Shown piece by piece: positions 17,529 to 25,921 of a stretch of DNA of 64,000 nt. Both the position numbers and the translations under genes were made by a program. Source of the DNA: Microbacterium sp. BK668 (GTDB lineage Bacteria > Actinomycetota > Actinomycetes > Actinomycetales > Microbacteriaceae); contig NZ_SNWG01000001.1 in NCBI RefSeq assembly GCF_004362195.1, positions 1,116,001 through 1,180,000 on the forward strand, written 5' to 3'. Numbering within the stretch: the stretch's first letter is position 1; the number at the start of each line of letters is the position of its first letter. The notes below the pieces were generated by a model, which was not told the DNA's origin, searched no databases, and saw only the letters and a list, made by a program, of their open reading frames with translations.

Positions 17529-19363
17529 GGATTCAATTGATCGATGCAACACCTCTGCTGGAGGTGGTTGCTGATGTATCTGGCCCTGTCCTCGCCTACC
17601 GCGGTGCGGCTTCTGGCTGCGGTGAAGTCGGGTGAGAGTCTCAGAAAGTCGGCCCGCATGGCGGGGGTCGGTAAGGGCAGCTTGTATCGCCTGCTGCGCG
17701 ACCGGTACCTGCAGTTGCGTCGTTCGGGTCTGGATTCGGCGGCGGCGGTCGCGGAGATGGGGGTGCGGACCGGTTACATCCCCGAGTGGGAAGCCTTGGT
17801 TGATCATCCGCGGCTGCGGCATCACCTTGCTGTTGCCGAAGCGATCGAGGCGCGGTTCTGGGACGCGTTCGAATCGGGCATGACGATCACCGCGGCCAGT
17901 CACGCAGCCGGTGTTTCCCACGCGACCGGGCAGCGGTGGATCCAGCGCCGATTCGATCTGCTGCGCGCTGACCGGGTGAGCGTTGAGGAGTGCGCTCGAA
18001 GACTGCGGCTCCGTGCCGGAGGCGCCGAGAGGCTCGAGCGGCACTGGCAAGCCCGGCTTCGAGTTCGGCAGAGCGAAGCTGCTGCCGCCCGCCGGATCGC
18101 GTTGGCGACCGCGGCCCGTCATGTCGAACAGGCCACCGCGCTCCACGGAACGCTGAGGAGGAAGCAGGAGCTGACCGAGCGGTACTGGCAGCTGACACGC
18201 GAGGGCGTGACCAACACGGAGGCCTGCAGAATTCTCGGCATGTCACGCCGAGCCGGGGGTGAGATCCGTAGGCAAGCCCAGGACCGCATCCCACCGCAGA
18301 CGGGCCTCCATCGTGGGCCCAGCCGCTATCTGGAGCTGCGGGAGCGAGTGACGATCGCGGATCTGCGCCGGCTCGGGTTCTCGATCAGGAAGATCGCGGA
18401 ACACCTCGGTCGCTCCCCGTCGACGGTCAGCCGGGAGCTGCGTCGCCACGCTACAGCCGACGGGAACTACCTTCCCGCCACCGCCGACCACGCCGCCCAC
18501 CTGCAGCGAGCCCGACCGAAGACCCCGAAACTGGCCGTCAACAATCGACTCCGGCAACTGGTCCAGCGCAAGCTCAACAGATGCTGGTCCCCGGAGGAGA
18601 TCAGCGGATGGCTACGCAAGACCTACCCGGCCGACACAGGCATGCGGATCTGCCACGAGACGATCTACCGCGCCCTGCTCACCCGCGAAGACACCGGACT
18701 GCACAAGCGCTACGCGACCAAACTCCGCACTGGTCGCCGCATCCGCAAGAACCGCTGGCGTCACAATCACGTCACCGGCACCTCGCGCATCCGGAACATG
18801 ATGATGATCCACGAGCGCCCCGCCGACGTCGAGGACAAGATCGTTCCCGGCCATTGGGAAGGCGACCTGATCCTCGGCACCGGGTCCGCCTCCGCGATGA
18901 TCACCTTGCGTGAGCGCGTCACTCACTACGGCATCGTCATCAACCTCCCCCTCGACCACACCTCCGCCACCGTCACCGCGGAGATCACCCGCGCCTTCCG
19001 TCGACTCCCCAGTCACCTCAAGCGCACACTCACCTGGGACCAGGGCGTCGAGATGGCCGGCCACGCCGAACTCACCCGCGCGACCGGCGTCCCCGTGTTC
19101 TTCGCCGACCGCTCCAGCCCCTGGCAGCGAGGCGCGAATGAGAACTTCAACGGGCTGCTACGCCAGTACTTTCCGAAAGGAACCGACCTCTCGCACCACA
19201 GCGCCAAGCACGTCGCACAAGTCATGAACGAGCTCAATTCCCGACCCCGCAAGAAGCTCGACTACGACACCCCCGCCTCACGATTCAACGCCGCCCGCAC
19301 CCTCGCCACACCGGTCCGATAGCCTTCCCAAACAACGTCATGTTGCATCGACCATCAGAATCC
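17529..19363 (+). mobile_element. IS30-family insertion sequence
   Basis: A single long transposase gene is bounded by imperfect inverted repeats of about 24 bases. The left end reads GGATTCAATTGATCGATGCA; the right end, read inward, is GGATTCTGATGGTCGATGCA. Both continue ACA. No clear target duplication could be recognised, so the exact outer bases are uncertain by a few positions. The element is about 1.8 kb and looks complete. Confidence 0.8.
17574..19322 (+). CDS. IS30-family transposase
   Basis: 582 residues from the ATG at 17574, chosen because GGAGGTGG lies seven bases upstream; the ATG at 17544 falls inside the terminal repeat. It is longer than the classic 380-residue IS30 enzyme: an N-terminal region of about 240 residues with several helix-turn-helix-like segments precedes the usual HTH (GFSIRKIAEHLGRSPSTVSR). 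The DDE core is intact: GHWEGDLILG, TWDQGVEM and GANENFNGLLRQ. This extended type is common in actinobacteria. Confidence 0.92.
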   Translation: MYLALSSPTAVRLLAAVKSGESLRKSARMAGVGKGSLYRLLRDRYLQLRRSGLDSAAAVAEMGVRTGYIPEWEALVDHPRLRHHLAVAEAIEARFWDAFESGMTITAASHAAGVSHATGQRWIQRRFDLLRADRVSVEECARRLRLRAGGAERLERHWQARLRVRQSEAAAARRIALATAARHVEQATALHGTLRRKQELTERYWQLTREGVTNTEACRILGMSRRAGGEIRRQAQDRIPPQTGLHRGPSRYLELRERVTIADLRRLGFSIRKIAEHLGRSPSTVSRELRRHATADGNYLPATADHAAHLQRARPKTPKLAVNNRLRQLVQRKLNRCWSPEEISGWLRKTYPADTGMRICHETIYRALLTREDTGLHKRYATKLRTGRRIRKNRWRHNHVTGTSRIRNMMMIHERPADVEDKIVPGHWEGDLILGTGSASAMITLRERVTHYGIVINLPLDHTSATVTAEITRAFRRLPSHLKRTLTWDQGVEMAGHAELTRATGVPVFFADRSSPWQRGANENFNGLLRQYFPKGTDLSHHSAKHVAQVMNELNSRPRKKLDYDTPASRFNAARTLATPVR

Positions 19364-19442
19364 GCCCTGCCGTATTCGCGCGACGGCGCGAGACCGGGGG
19401 CCTAGCCCGGTTTCGGGTTCGGCCGGTGCGCATCACCGGTCA

Positions 19443-20159
19443 CTACGCCGGCGCAAATGGTGCCGGCACCCACACGCGGTGCGTGCCGACGATCTCGAAG
19501 CCGACGGCGAGAGCCCGCGCGAGGTCGGCGTCGCGCTCGTAGCCCACGATGGCGCGGCCCGGATGCGATCGGCCGATCGCGGCGAGCAATCCGAGCCAAT
19601 CGGGGTCGGTGCCGGGGCGCTCCCACACGTTCGACACTCCGACGACGTCCCCGCTGGGAGGCTGATGCGTGACAGCGCCACCGATAAGGCGTCCGTCGGC
19701 GAACCGCCCGAGGATTCGGAAGCGCGGATGCCTCAGCGCGGCCTCGGGCAGCACGCCGACGTAGTCGTGCAGCTCGCTCCATCGATCCAGGTCGCGCGCG
19801 TCGTTGAGCTCGGTCCATTCCTCGGCGAGACCCGGTTCCGGGGCTGTGCGGTGGATCCACTTCGCCTCGAGCAGCTCCTCGAACCCGTGCCCGGCCAGCT
19901 CGAGATCTGCGAAGCAGTCCGCGACGCCGCCGCCGGGAAGTCCGCCTCGCCGCCGCGCCCGGCTCGCCTCTGCAGCGGCATGCGCGTCGATTCCAGGCCG
20001 AAGAGCGAGCACCGACGAATGAAACAGCGGCACAGGCCCGCCCGCGACCCAGAGCCCGTCGGCCACGGAGACAGGGACGCCGTGCAGCTCCATCACGTCG
20101 TCGTACCAGCTCCGGCTCGCCGCAACCGCGGCCTCGAGCCGCGGGTCAGGAGGCGTCAT
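19443..20159 (-). CDS. GNAT-like N-acetyltransferase domain protein
   Basis: 238 residues from the ATG at 20159 (MTPPDPRLEAAVAASRSWYD). The C-terminal half has a GNAT-type pattern: FRILGRFADGRLIGGAVTHQ strands, VGVSNVWE, a helix in the acetyl-CoA position, and GFEIVGTHRVWVPAP at the end. The N-terminal half is a separate domain as in several two-domain actinobacterial GNAT-like proteins. Substrate unknown and the acetyl-CoA loop is not a perfect match. Confidence 0.55.
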   Translation of the reverse strand: MTPPDPRLEAAVAASRSWYDDVMELHGVPVSVADGLWVAGGPVPLFHSSVLALRPGIDAHAAAEASRARRRGGLPGGGVADCFADLELAGHGFEELLEAKWIHRTAPEPGLAEEWTELNDARDLDRWSELHDYVGVLPEAALRHPRFRILGRFADGRLIGGAVTHQPPSGDVVGVSNVWERPGTDPDWLGLLAAIGRSHPGRAIVGYERDADLARALAVGFEIVGTHRVWVPAPFAPA

Positions 20160-20317
20160 CCACCCAGTCTCGCCCCCGCGCGGTCGCGGGGGCCTGTCGA
20201 CACCCGATGGGCAGCGGTACCATGACGCCAGGCGCTCCGCTGGGGGTGAGCGCAAGCCGTGACAGCGGCGATCGTGGCAGGCGTCGCGGCGAGTCCTTCT
20301 ACTGCGAGGGAGCAGCC

Positions 20318-21376
20318 ATGACAGCGACGACTGGTGGGGCGCGTGCGTCACGACCGAGGCCGGAAGACGAACCGCCGGAGTTCGTGACGACGGCACTGAA
20401 GACCCATCGATATCTGCGACTATCGTTCGTCTTCGCCGTCGGAGCCCTTCTCATCGGCGTGACCATCGCCTCGGTCGCGGGCAACTATCTGAAGGGATCG
20501 ATCAGCTACTACTACTGGACACCCGCCCGGAACGTGCTGGTCGGAGTGCTCATCGCGGCGTCCGTCGCGATGCTCGTGCTCAACGGGCGAGGGGGCGCAG
20601 CATCCATCCGGCTGTTCGGACGCTGGAACATCAACGTTCCCAGCCCGTCGACGCTGCTCGACTTCGCCGCTATCTTCGGGCCTCTGATCGCGATCGTGCC
20701 GACGGACATGAAGAAGACCGAACAGGGACTGACGACGTTCACGTGCGAGGTGAACGAGGTGGAGTGTCTTCCGAAGGCCGCACTGCCTGACGTGCAGAAC
20801 GCGGTGCTCACGTACATCTTCGCCGTGGCCGTGATCCTCGCGGTGATGTGGTTCGTACGTAGCAGGAACGCGAAGCGGAAGCCGTTCGCGCTGCTCGTGC
20901 CCGTGACCGCCGTCATCACCGCCCTCGCCCTCTTCGTCCTCACCTTCGTGTGGAACGACGCATTCCCGTACATCCGCCTCGGCGGCTGGAGCGTCAGCAT
21001 CCACTACCTTGCGACGTTCCTCTTTTTCGCGGCATTCGCGCTCGTGGTGTGGATCCGCGGTTCTCGTGACGACGATCCCGAGGACCGCACTCCGCCGACT
21101 CCGCGGCAGAAGCGCTGGTACAAGGGTCTGGCGGTGGCGATGGCACTCGACATCCTGTTCCTCGTCGGGCTGAGTGTGTTCGCGTGGATCGGCTTCGAGG
21201 ATCTGTTCCCGGGCTTCCCGGAAGTGATGGTCGGCGAGTTCGCGGGCCTGATCGTGTTCGCCTGGTTCTGGGCGATCCAGACGCGGCAGCGCTGGAACGA
21301 GGTAATCACCCCGCTTCCCCGCGAAGGATCGGTCACCGCCGGTGAGCTCAGCCGAAGGCTGACCCCGGTGGAATGA
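20318..21376 (+). CDS. multi-pass membrane protein, unknown function
   Basis: 352 residues from ATG 20318 with GAGGGAG just upstream. About seven transmembrane segments are visible, including residues 33-53, 71-90, 113-128, 165-185, 195-215, 230-248 and 275-295. A non-cytoplasmic loop holds two cysteines (FTCEVNEVECLPK). The YYYWTPARNVLVGVL segment resembles a group of actinobacterial membrane proteins annotated only as hypothetical. No transport or enzyme motif is seen. Confidence 0.65.
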   Translation: MTATTGGARASRPRPEDEPPEFVTTALKTHRYLRLSFVFAVGALLIGVTIASVAGNYLKGSISYYYWTPARNVLVGVLIAASVAMLVLNGRGGAASIRLFGRWNINVPSPSTLLDFAAIFGPLIAIVPTDMKKTEQGLTTFTCEVNEVECLPKAALPDVQNAVLTYIFAVAVILAVMWFVRSRNAKRKPFALLVPVTAVITALALFVLTFVWNDAFPYIRLGGWSVSIHYLATFLFFAAFALVVWIRGSRDDDPEDRTPPTPRQKRWYKGLAVAMALDILFLVGLSVFAWIGFEDLFPGFPEVMVGEFAGLIVFAWFWAIQTRQRWNEVITPLPREGSVTAGELSRRLTPVE

Positions 21377-21430
21377 CCCACGGGCTCGTCACCTGAAGCC
21401 CGAGGCCGGGCCACGGTGTAGCGTGCAGCC

Positions 21431-22168
21431 GTGGTGAGCAGCGACTACTGGACCGCGGAAGACGCGGCACACTATGACGCCGACGCAGGCGAGATGTTCG
21501 CGCCCGCAGTCCTCGACCCGGTGGTCGATTTCCTCAGCGAGATGGCGGGGGAGGGACGCGCGCTCGAGTTCGCGGTCGGGACGGGAAGGGTTGCGATCCC
21601 ACTGCTGGAGCGCGGGGTTCCCGTTCACGGCATCGAGCTCTCGCAGCCGATGACGGATCGGCTGCGTGAGAAGATCGGCCCGGATCGCCTTCCCGTCACC
21701 GTCGGAGACATGGCGACGACTGTCGTCGAGGGGGAGTTCTCGCTCGTCTACCTCGTGTTCAATACGCTCGGCAACCTGCGGACGCAGGCGGAGCAGGTCG
21801 CCTGCTTCCGCAACGCGGCCGGTCACCTCGAACCGGGGGGCTTGTTCGTCATCGAGTTGGGGGTCCCTTCTCTGCGCCGGATGCCTCCGGGTCAGACGGC
21901 GGTGCCCTTCGACGTCAGCGATCATCACGTCGGTATGGACACTCTCGATCCGGTCACGCAGCAGGGAACCTCGCATCACTATCGGCGCACCGACGATGGC
22001 GCCGTGCATTACGGAGCCAGCAACTTCCGCTACGCGTGGCCCTCGGAGTGCGATCTCATGGCGCAGCTCGCGGGGCTGGAGTTCGTCGCGCGATACGCCG
22101 ACTGGCAGCGGCATCCATTCACCGCTGAGAGCGAGAGCCACGTCTCGGTGTGGCGGAAGTCGGGCTGA
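21431..22168 (+). CDS. class I SAM-dependent methyltransferase
   Basis: 245 residues from GTG 21431. Motif I is ALEFAVGTGRVAIPLLERG, with the acidic residue of motif II in VHGIELSQPM, then FSLVYLVFNTLGNL and a post-motif strand LEPGGLFVIELG. This matches the methyltransf_25-type fold used by many small-molecule methylases. Acceptor unknown. Downstream spacing to the P-loop kinase is short, so they may share a transcript. Confidence 0.85.
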   Translation: MVSSDYWTAEDAAHYDADAGEMFAPAVLDPVVDFLSEMAGEGRALEFAVGTGRVAIPLLERGVPVHGIELSQPMTDRLREKIGPDRLPVTVGDMATTVVEGEFSLVYLVFNTLGNLRTQAEQVACFRNAAGHLEPGGLFVIELGVPSLRRMPPGQTAVPFDVSDHHVGMDTLDPVTQQGTSHHYRRTDDGAVHYGASNFRYAWPSECDLMAQLAGLEFVARYADWQRHPFTAESESHVSVWRKSG

Positions 22169-22260
22169 GTGGCAAGTCCCCCGGCTCCGCAGCGCGAATC
22201 GAGTGGATGCCGGCTGCTCGCAGCTTCTTCGTCGACGAGATCGTGAAAGGGCGGATGCGG

Positions 22261-22797
22261 ATGTCGCGGCCGACTCTCTTCCTGACCATCAGGCTGCCGG
22301 GCACCGGCAAGACCACCGATGCCCGTCGGATCGAGGTCGAGCGTGGCGCGCTGCGTCTCACGAAGGACGAGTGGATGAAGGCCCTGTACGGAACGGCGAA
22401 CCCCTCTTCCGCGTCGGATGTCATCGAGGGAAGGCTCGTCGAGATCGGCCTGAGAGCGCTGGAACTGGGACTCGATGTGATCATCGACTTCGGCCTGTGG
22501 GGCAAGGACGAGCGCTCTGCGCTGCGTCAGGCTGCAGCGGACCGCGGCGCGGCGTGCGAGCTGCGCTACTACCGGCTCACCGCGCACGAGCAGCGCAGAC
22601 GGCTCGACCTGCGGCAGGCGGAGAACCCTGACGCGACCTGGCCGATGTCGGACGAGGAGCTCGCCCGCTGGGCGGCCGCGATCGACGTCCCCAGCGCCGG
22701 CGAGCTCGACGGCAGCGAGCCCATCGACCCGCCGCCATCCGGATTCGTCACGTGGGACGAGTGGCGCGTGCATCGCTGGCCCCCGTCCGTCCACTAG
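22261..22797 (+). CDS. AAA/polynucleotide-kinase-like ATPase
   Basis: 178 residues. MSRPTLFLTIRLPGTGKTTD carries a P-loop, although the first Gly of GxxxxGKT is replaced by Arg (RLPGTGKTT). A helix and strand with LGLDVIIDFGLWGKDER and an ELRYYRLTAHEQRRRLDLRQ segment follow, typical of zeta-toxin or PNK-like small kinases found next to resistance and stress genes. Start 22261 is preferred because AAAGGG lies about nine bases upstream; 22255 is possible. Substrate unknown. Confidence 0.75.
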   Translation: MSRPTLFLTIRLPGTGKTTDARRIEVERGALRLTKDEWMKALYGTANPSSASDVIEGRLVEIGLRALELGLDVIIDFGLWGKDERSALRQAAADRGAACELRYYRLTAHEQRRRLDLRQAENPDATWPMSDEELARWAAAIDVPSAGELDGSEPIDPPPSGFVTWDEWRVHRWPPSVH

Positions 22798-23262
22798 CTA
22801 ACGGTCGGTGCGAGGGCTCTGATGCTCTCCCTGCTCCTTGTCGTAGCCGGCGAGAGTGAGGACGCTGCGCAGGCTCGCGGGGGTGCCGGGCCAGTGGCGT
22901 TCGATGGCGTCCATGCCGGCGTGCCGGATCGCGAACCGCAGAACGATCGCGACGATGATCGCGTCGTCGGCGTAGCCCAGCACCGGAATGAAGTCGGGCA
23001 CGAGATCGATGGGCAGAAGCAGATACCCGAGCAGACCGAGCAGCCACCAGCGGGTCGCGCGCGGAACGGTCGGGTCACCGGCCAGCCGTTTCACCAGACG
23101 GATGACGTCGGGCACCAGTCGCACGATGGACCGCCAGTCCACGTCCGAGTCGGCGCGTCGTTGCTGCATCCACAGCACGACCAGCAGCACCACCCAGAGC
23201 AGGACGATGCCGCCGACGATACCGAGGACGATGGTCAACCAGTCCGGCATCCGGCTTCCCAC
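22798..23262 (-). CDS. YkvA-like (DUF1232) membrane protein
   Basis: 154 residues. A single N-terminal transmembrane helix (LTIVLGIVGGIVLLWVVLLV) is followed by the DUF1232 signature YLLLPIDLVPDFIPVLGYAD, which continues DDAIIVA. The family is widespread and its role is not known in molecular terms. It ends immediately after the stop of the convergent kinase gene, leaving no intergenic space. Confidence 0.85.
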   Translation of the reverse strand: MGSRMPDWLTIVLGIVGGIVLLWVVLLVVLWMQQRRADSDVDWRSIVRLVPDVIRLVKRLAGDPTVPRATRWWLLGLLGYLLLPIDLVPDFIPVLGYADDAIIVAIVLRFAIRHAGMDAIERHWPGTPASLRSVLTLAGYDKEQGEHQSPRTDR

Positions 23263-23501
23263 CTTCCGTCACGGGCGCCACCATCCAACCCCACCTGCGC
23301 GGAACGCCCAACTCGGCAGCTGACGCCGGATCGTCACGATCGCCTGGACTCGGGGTCGATCAGCGCGGACGCCGGGGGTTTCGCTCGCGCCCGAATCCCA
23401 GCATCCTCGCCCGGTTCTCGCAAGCCCTGGCTCGGTCTCACCGCCCGTCACTACCGTGACGGAGGAGCGGGGACCAACCACCTCGCAGTGCGGAGACGAT
23501 C

Positions 23502-24056
23502 ATGGACGGGAACGACGAGATCCTGAATTCACTGCCGGTGAATGAGATCGCCGCCAAGCTCGGTGTAGACCCGAGCGTTGCGCGGCAGGCGATCCAGGAG
23601 GGCGGCGCGACGATCCTGACCGGTCTTCAGCGGAATGCGCAGACGCCCGAAGGCTCGCAGTCGATCCTGAACGCACTCGACAAGCACTCGGGCACCATCG
23701 GAGAGGGAACAGTGGATGTCGACAGCGTCGACACCGCGGACGGTCAGAAGATCCTCGGGCACATCTTCGGCGACCAGCAGCAGGCTGTGGCGCAGAAGCT
23801 CACGTCGGAGCCGCAGACGGCGGGCATCGACTTCGGCAAGCTGCTGCCGATCCTGGCGCCGATCGTGCTCGGGCTGATCGCGAAGAAGCAGGGCAGCACC
23901 TCCGGCGGGGCGGGATCCGGCACCAGCGCCGGCGGGGGCGGCATCGGCGACATCATCGGCGGACTGCTGGGCGGCAGCGGCTCGGGCGGCGGGTCGTCCG
24001 CAGGCGGCATCGACATCGGCGGACTGCTGGGCGGGCTCTTCGGCGGCAGGAAGTAG
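23502..24056 (+). CDS. DUF937 domain-containing protein
   Basis: 184 residues. The N-terminal 110 residues fit DUF937 (LPVNEIAAKLGVDPSVARQA, DGQKILGHIFGDQQQAVAQK). The C-terminal half is a glycine-rich tail with repeated GGLLGG motifs (DIIGGLLGGSGSGGGSS, IGGLLGGLFGGRK). DUF937 proteins such as YidB have no settled function. A GGAG site precedes the ATG. The Gly-rich tail could mediate assembly, which is inference. Confidence 0.85.
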   Translation: MDGNDEILNSLPVNEIAAKLGVDPSVARQAIQEGGATILTGLQRNAQTPEGSQSILNALDKHSGTIGEGTVDVDSVDTADGQKILGHIFGDQQQAVAQKLTSEPQTAGIDFGKLLPILAPIVLGLIAKKQGSTSGGAGSGTSAGGGGIGDIIGGLLGGSGSGGGSSAGGIDIGGLLGGLFGGRK

Positions 24057-24232
24057 GCACTCGCGGAGCGTCGACAGCCGGCCCCGCACGCATCCCAGCG
24101 GCACGCCCTACCACGAACCGGAGGGCGGTGGCTGTCCCCCGAATGGGGACTGCCTGGCGCGGATGCCGCCGCCTAGCGTGGCAGGACGGTGCGCCTGACG
24201 GGCGAGCCGCAGGACGACCGAAGGAGGTCTGT

Positions 24233-24535
24233 GTGGGTAACTCGATGGCACGACGCCGGATCACGGCAATGATCAGTGGCACCGCCTTGCTGGTGGGTGC
24301 GGGGGTGGTCGGTGTCGCCGCTCCTGCGTCGGCGGGTACCTTGGCCCCCGCTTGTGTGAAGGCGTGGACCCTGTCGGACGGAGACGTCCGCGTGCGGAAC
24401 GATTGCGCCAACTCCAAGCGCATCAAAGTCGTGATGGCCTGGGGCCCCGACCTCGCCTGCTGGACGATCCCCGCCGGCGGCGGCGCCGAGTGGGATGACC
24501 CGCTGGGCCGGCTCGACCGCGTGGAGCTCTGCTGA
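24233..24535 (+). CDS. small secreted four-cysteine protein, paralogue 1
   Basis: 100 residues from GTG 24233, chosen because AAGGAGG (24221-24227) is five bases upstream. A signal peptide ends at APASAG. The mature part of about 66 residues has four cysteines (PACVKAW, RNDCANS, LACWTI, VELC) and the motif RIKVVMAWGPD. The spacing resembles small beta-sandwich proteins of the tendamistat-like type in Streptomyces, but the match is only by pattern. The next gene is a paralogue, so the pair arose by tandem duplication. Confidence 0.65.
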   Translation: MGNSMARRRITAMISGTALLVGAGVVGVAAPASAGTLAPACVKAWTLSDGDVRVRNDCANSKRIKVVMAWGPDLACWTIPAGGGAEWDDPLGRLDRVELC

Positions 24536-24542
24536 GACCGTG

Positions 24543-24854
24543 ATGGGCAAGCCATCGAGGTCACGCCCGTGGCGCCGGTTGACCGCAGCCGCCAGCGCCG
24601 CGGCCTTGCTCGCCGGAACGGTCGTGTTCGGTGTCGCGGCGCCCGCGTCGGCGGGTGAGCTCGCACCGGACTGCGTGAAAGCCTGGGAGTACAGTTCCGG
24701 ACACGTCTACGTCTGGAACACGTGTGCCAGAGACAAGCGCATCAAGGTCGTCATGGCGTGGGGTCCGGACCAGGCGTGCACGACGCTGCGCGCCGGCTAC
24801 GACAAGCTGTACCTCGACCCGTTCGGTCGGTTCGATCGCGTCGAACTCTGCTGA
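24543..24854 (+). CDS. small secreted four-cysteine protein, paralogue 2
   Basis: 103 residues from ATG 24543, seven bases after the stop of paralogue 1, so the two are probably cotranscribed. It has its own signal peptide (ending APASAG) and the same four-cysteine layout (PDCVKAW, WNTCARD, QACTTL, VELC) with KRIKVVMAWGPDQ conserved. Residues between the cysteines have diverged strongly. Function unknown; an extracellular inhibitor or surface protein is plausible. Confidence 0.65.
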   Translation: MGKPSRSRPWRRLTAAASAAALLAGTVVFGVAAPASAGELAPDCVKAWEYSSGHVYVWNTCARDKRIKVVMAWGPDQACTTLRAGYDKLYLDPFGRFDRVELC

Positions 24855-25061
24855 ACCGGGTCTGAGATCCGCCTGCGGTGGAGGGGTGGGCTGCGACCGC
24901 GGTCCGGGGCATCCCGCGACGTCGTCTCGGATGCATCCCACCCCTTCTCTGCGGCTTCTGCCCGGCGGACCACTCGCGCGAACGACACCCGCATCGTCGG
25001 CGGGGTCAACGGTCTCCCTGTGCCCTATCGGGTCGCCTTCCTCCGACGCGAGAATGAACGG

Positions 25062-25451
25062 GTGGCCGCTCGAGACGAGGTCCTCCAGGCAGCTGAGGCT
25101 CGCGCCGCTGCGCTCGCGGCGGGCGACGAGCGTGCCCTCATGGTGCTGCTGCACCCGGAGTTCGGCTGGACGACGCACACCGGGGAGCGGTTCGACCGCG
25201 ATGGCTACCTGGCCGCGAATGTCGGCGGGCCGACGCGCTGGCACGCCCAGACGTTGACAGAGATCACGGTCACCGTTGTCGGCGACGCCGCCGTTCTGCG
25301 ATGTTCGGTCACGGATGATGTGAGCACGCAGGCCGGACGAAGCGAGTACCGGATGCCGATGACTCAGATCTGGGTGCGTTCCGACGGCCGGTGGCGCTGT
25401 CTGGGTGGGCATGCGGGACCGCGCCTTGCGGCGCACGGACCCCTTCCGTGA
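25062..25451 (+). CDS. SnoaL/NTF2-like fold protein (DUF4440-type)
   Basis: 129 residues from GTG 25062 (VAARDEVLQAAEARAAALAA); an upstream GTG at 25020 is possible. The order of elements fits an NTF2-like cone: N-terminal helices, GDERALMVLLHPEFGWTTHT, DRDGYLAAN, then beta-strands ending in QIWVRSDGRWRCLGGHAGP. Members are small enzymes or ligand-binding proteins. No active-site residues can be assigned. Confidence 0.75.
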   Translation: MAARDEVLQAAEARAAALAAGDERALMVLLHPEFGWTTHTGERFDRDGYLAANVGGPTRWHAQTLTEITVTVVGDAAVLRCSVTDDVSTQAGRSEYRMPMTQIWVRSDGRWRCLGGHAGPRLAAHGPLP

Positions 25452-25612
25452 AGAGTGTGGGTATCACGGTGGCTGAGCCCTCCTGCCGCGCTCGCCGACG
25501 GTGTCGAGCACCGGCATCCGGGAGCCTCCCGGCCGCCCCCCGGTGTCGGATTCGCCCGCATTCGGTAGAGTCGGCGGCCAGAGGACGTCCCGACCCGTCC
25601 GAGAGGCACCCG

Positions 25613-25819
25613 ATGGCAAGAGACAAGGCGATCGACGAGTCGAAGGCGATGGAGGAGATCGCCGAACGGCTTCAGGAGCGTTTCCCGGAGGCGTCTCGCC
25701 AGACGATCGTCGACGCGATCGAGAAGGCCCGGGCAGGCTTCGACGGGGCGAAAGTCCGCGACTTCGTCCCCGTCCTCATCGAGAAGGAAGCCAAAGCCCA
25801 CCTCAAGGGCAAGCGCTGA
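25613..25819 (+). CDS. small three-helix-bundle protein
   Basis: 68 residues, strongly helical and charged: AMEEIAERLQERFPEASRQT, then IVDAIEKARAGFDGAKVRDF and a basic end KAHLKGKR. It fits a family annotated as three-helix bundle dimerization domain proteins, common in actinobacteria and of unknown role. The start at 25613 gives a compact protein with no leader. Confidence 0.7.
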   Translation: MARDKAIDESKAMEEIAERLQERFPEASRQTIVDAIEKARAGFDGAKVRDFVPVLIEKEAKAHLKGKR

Positions 25820-25921
25820 GCGGGCCACGCGCCGAGGTCTCACCGGCATCCCGGCGGATGCCGAACCGGAGCAGAGATGAGTTCGACACATCCCCAGGAC
25901 GAGTACGAAGCGCTGAGAAGA

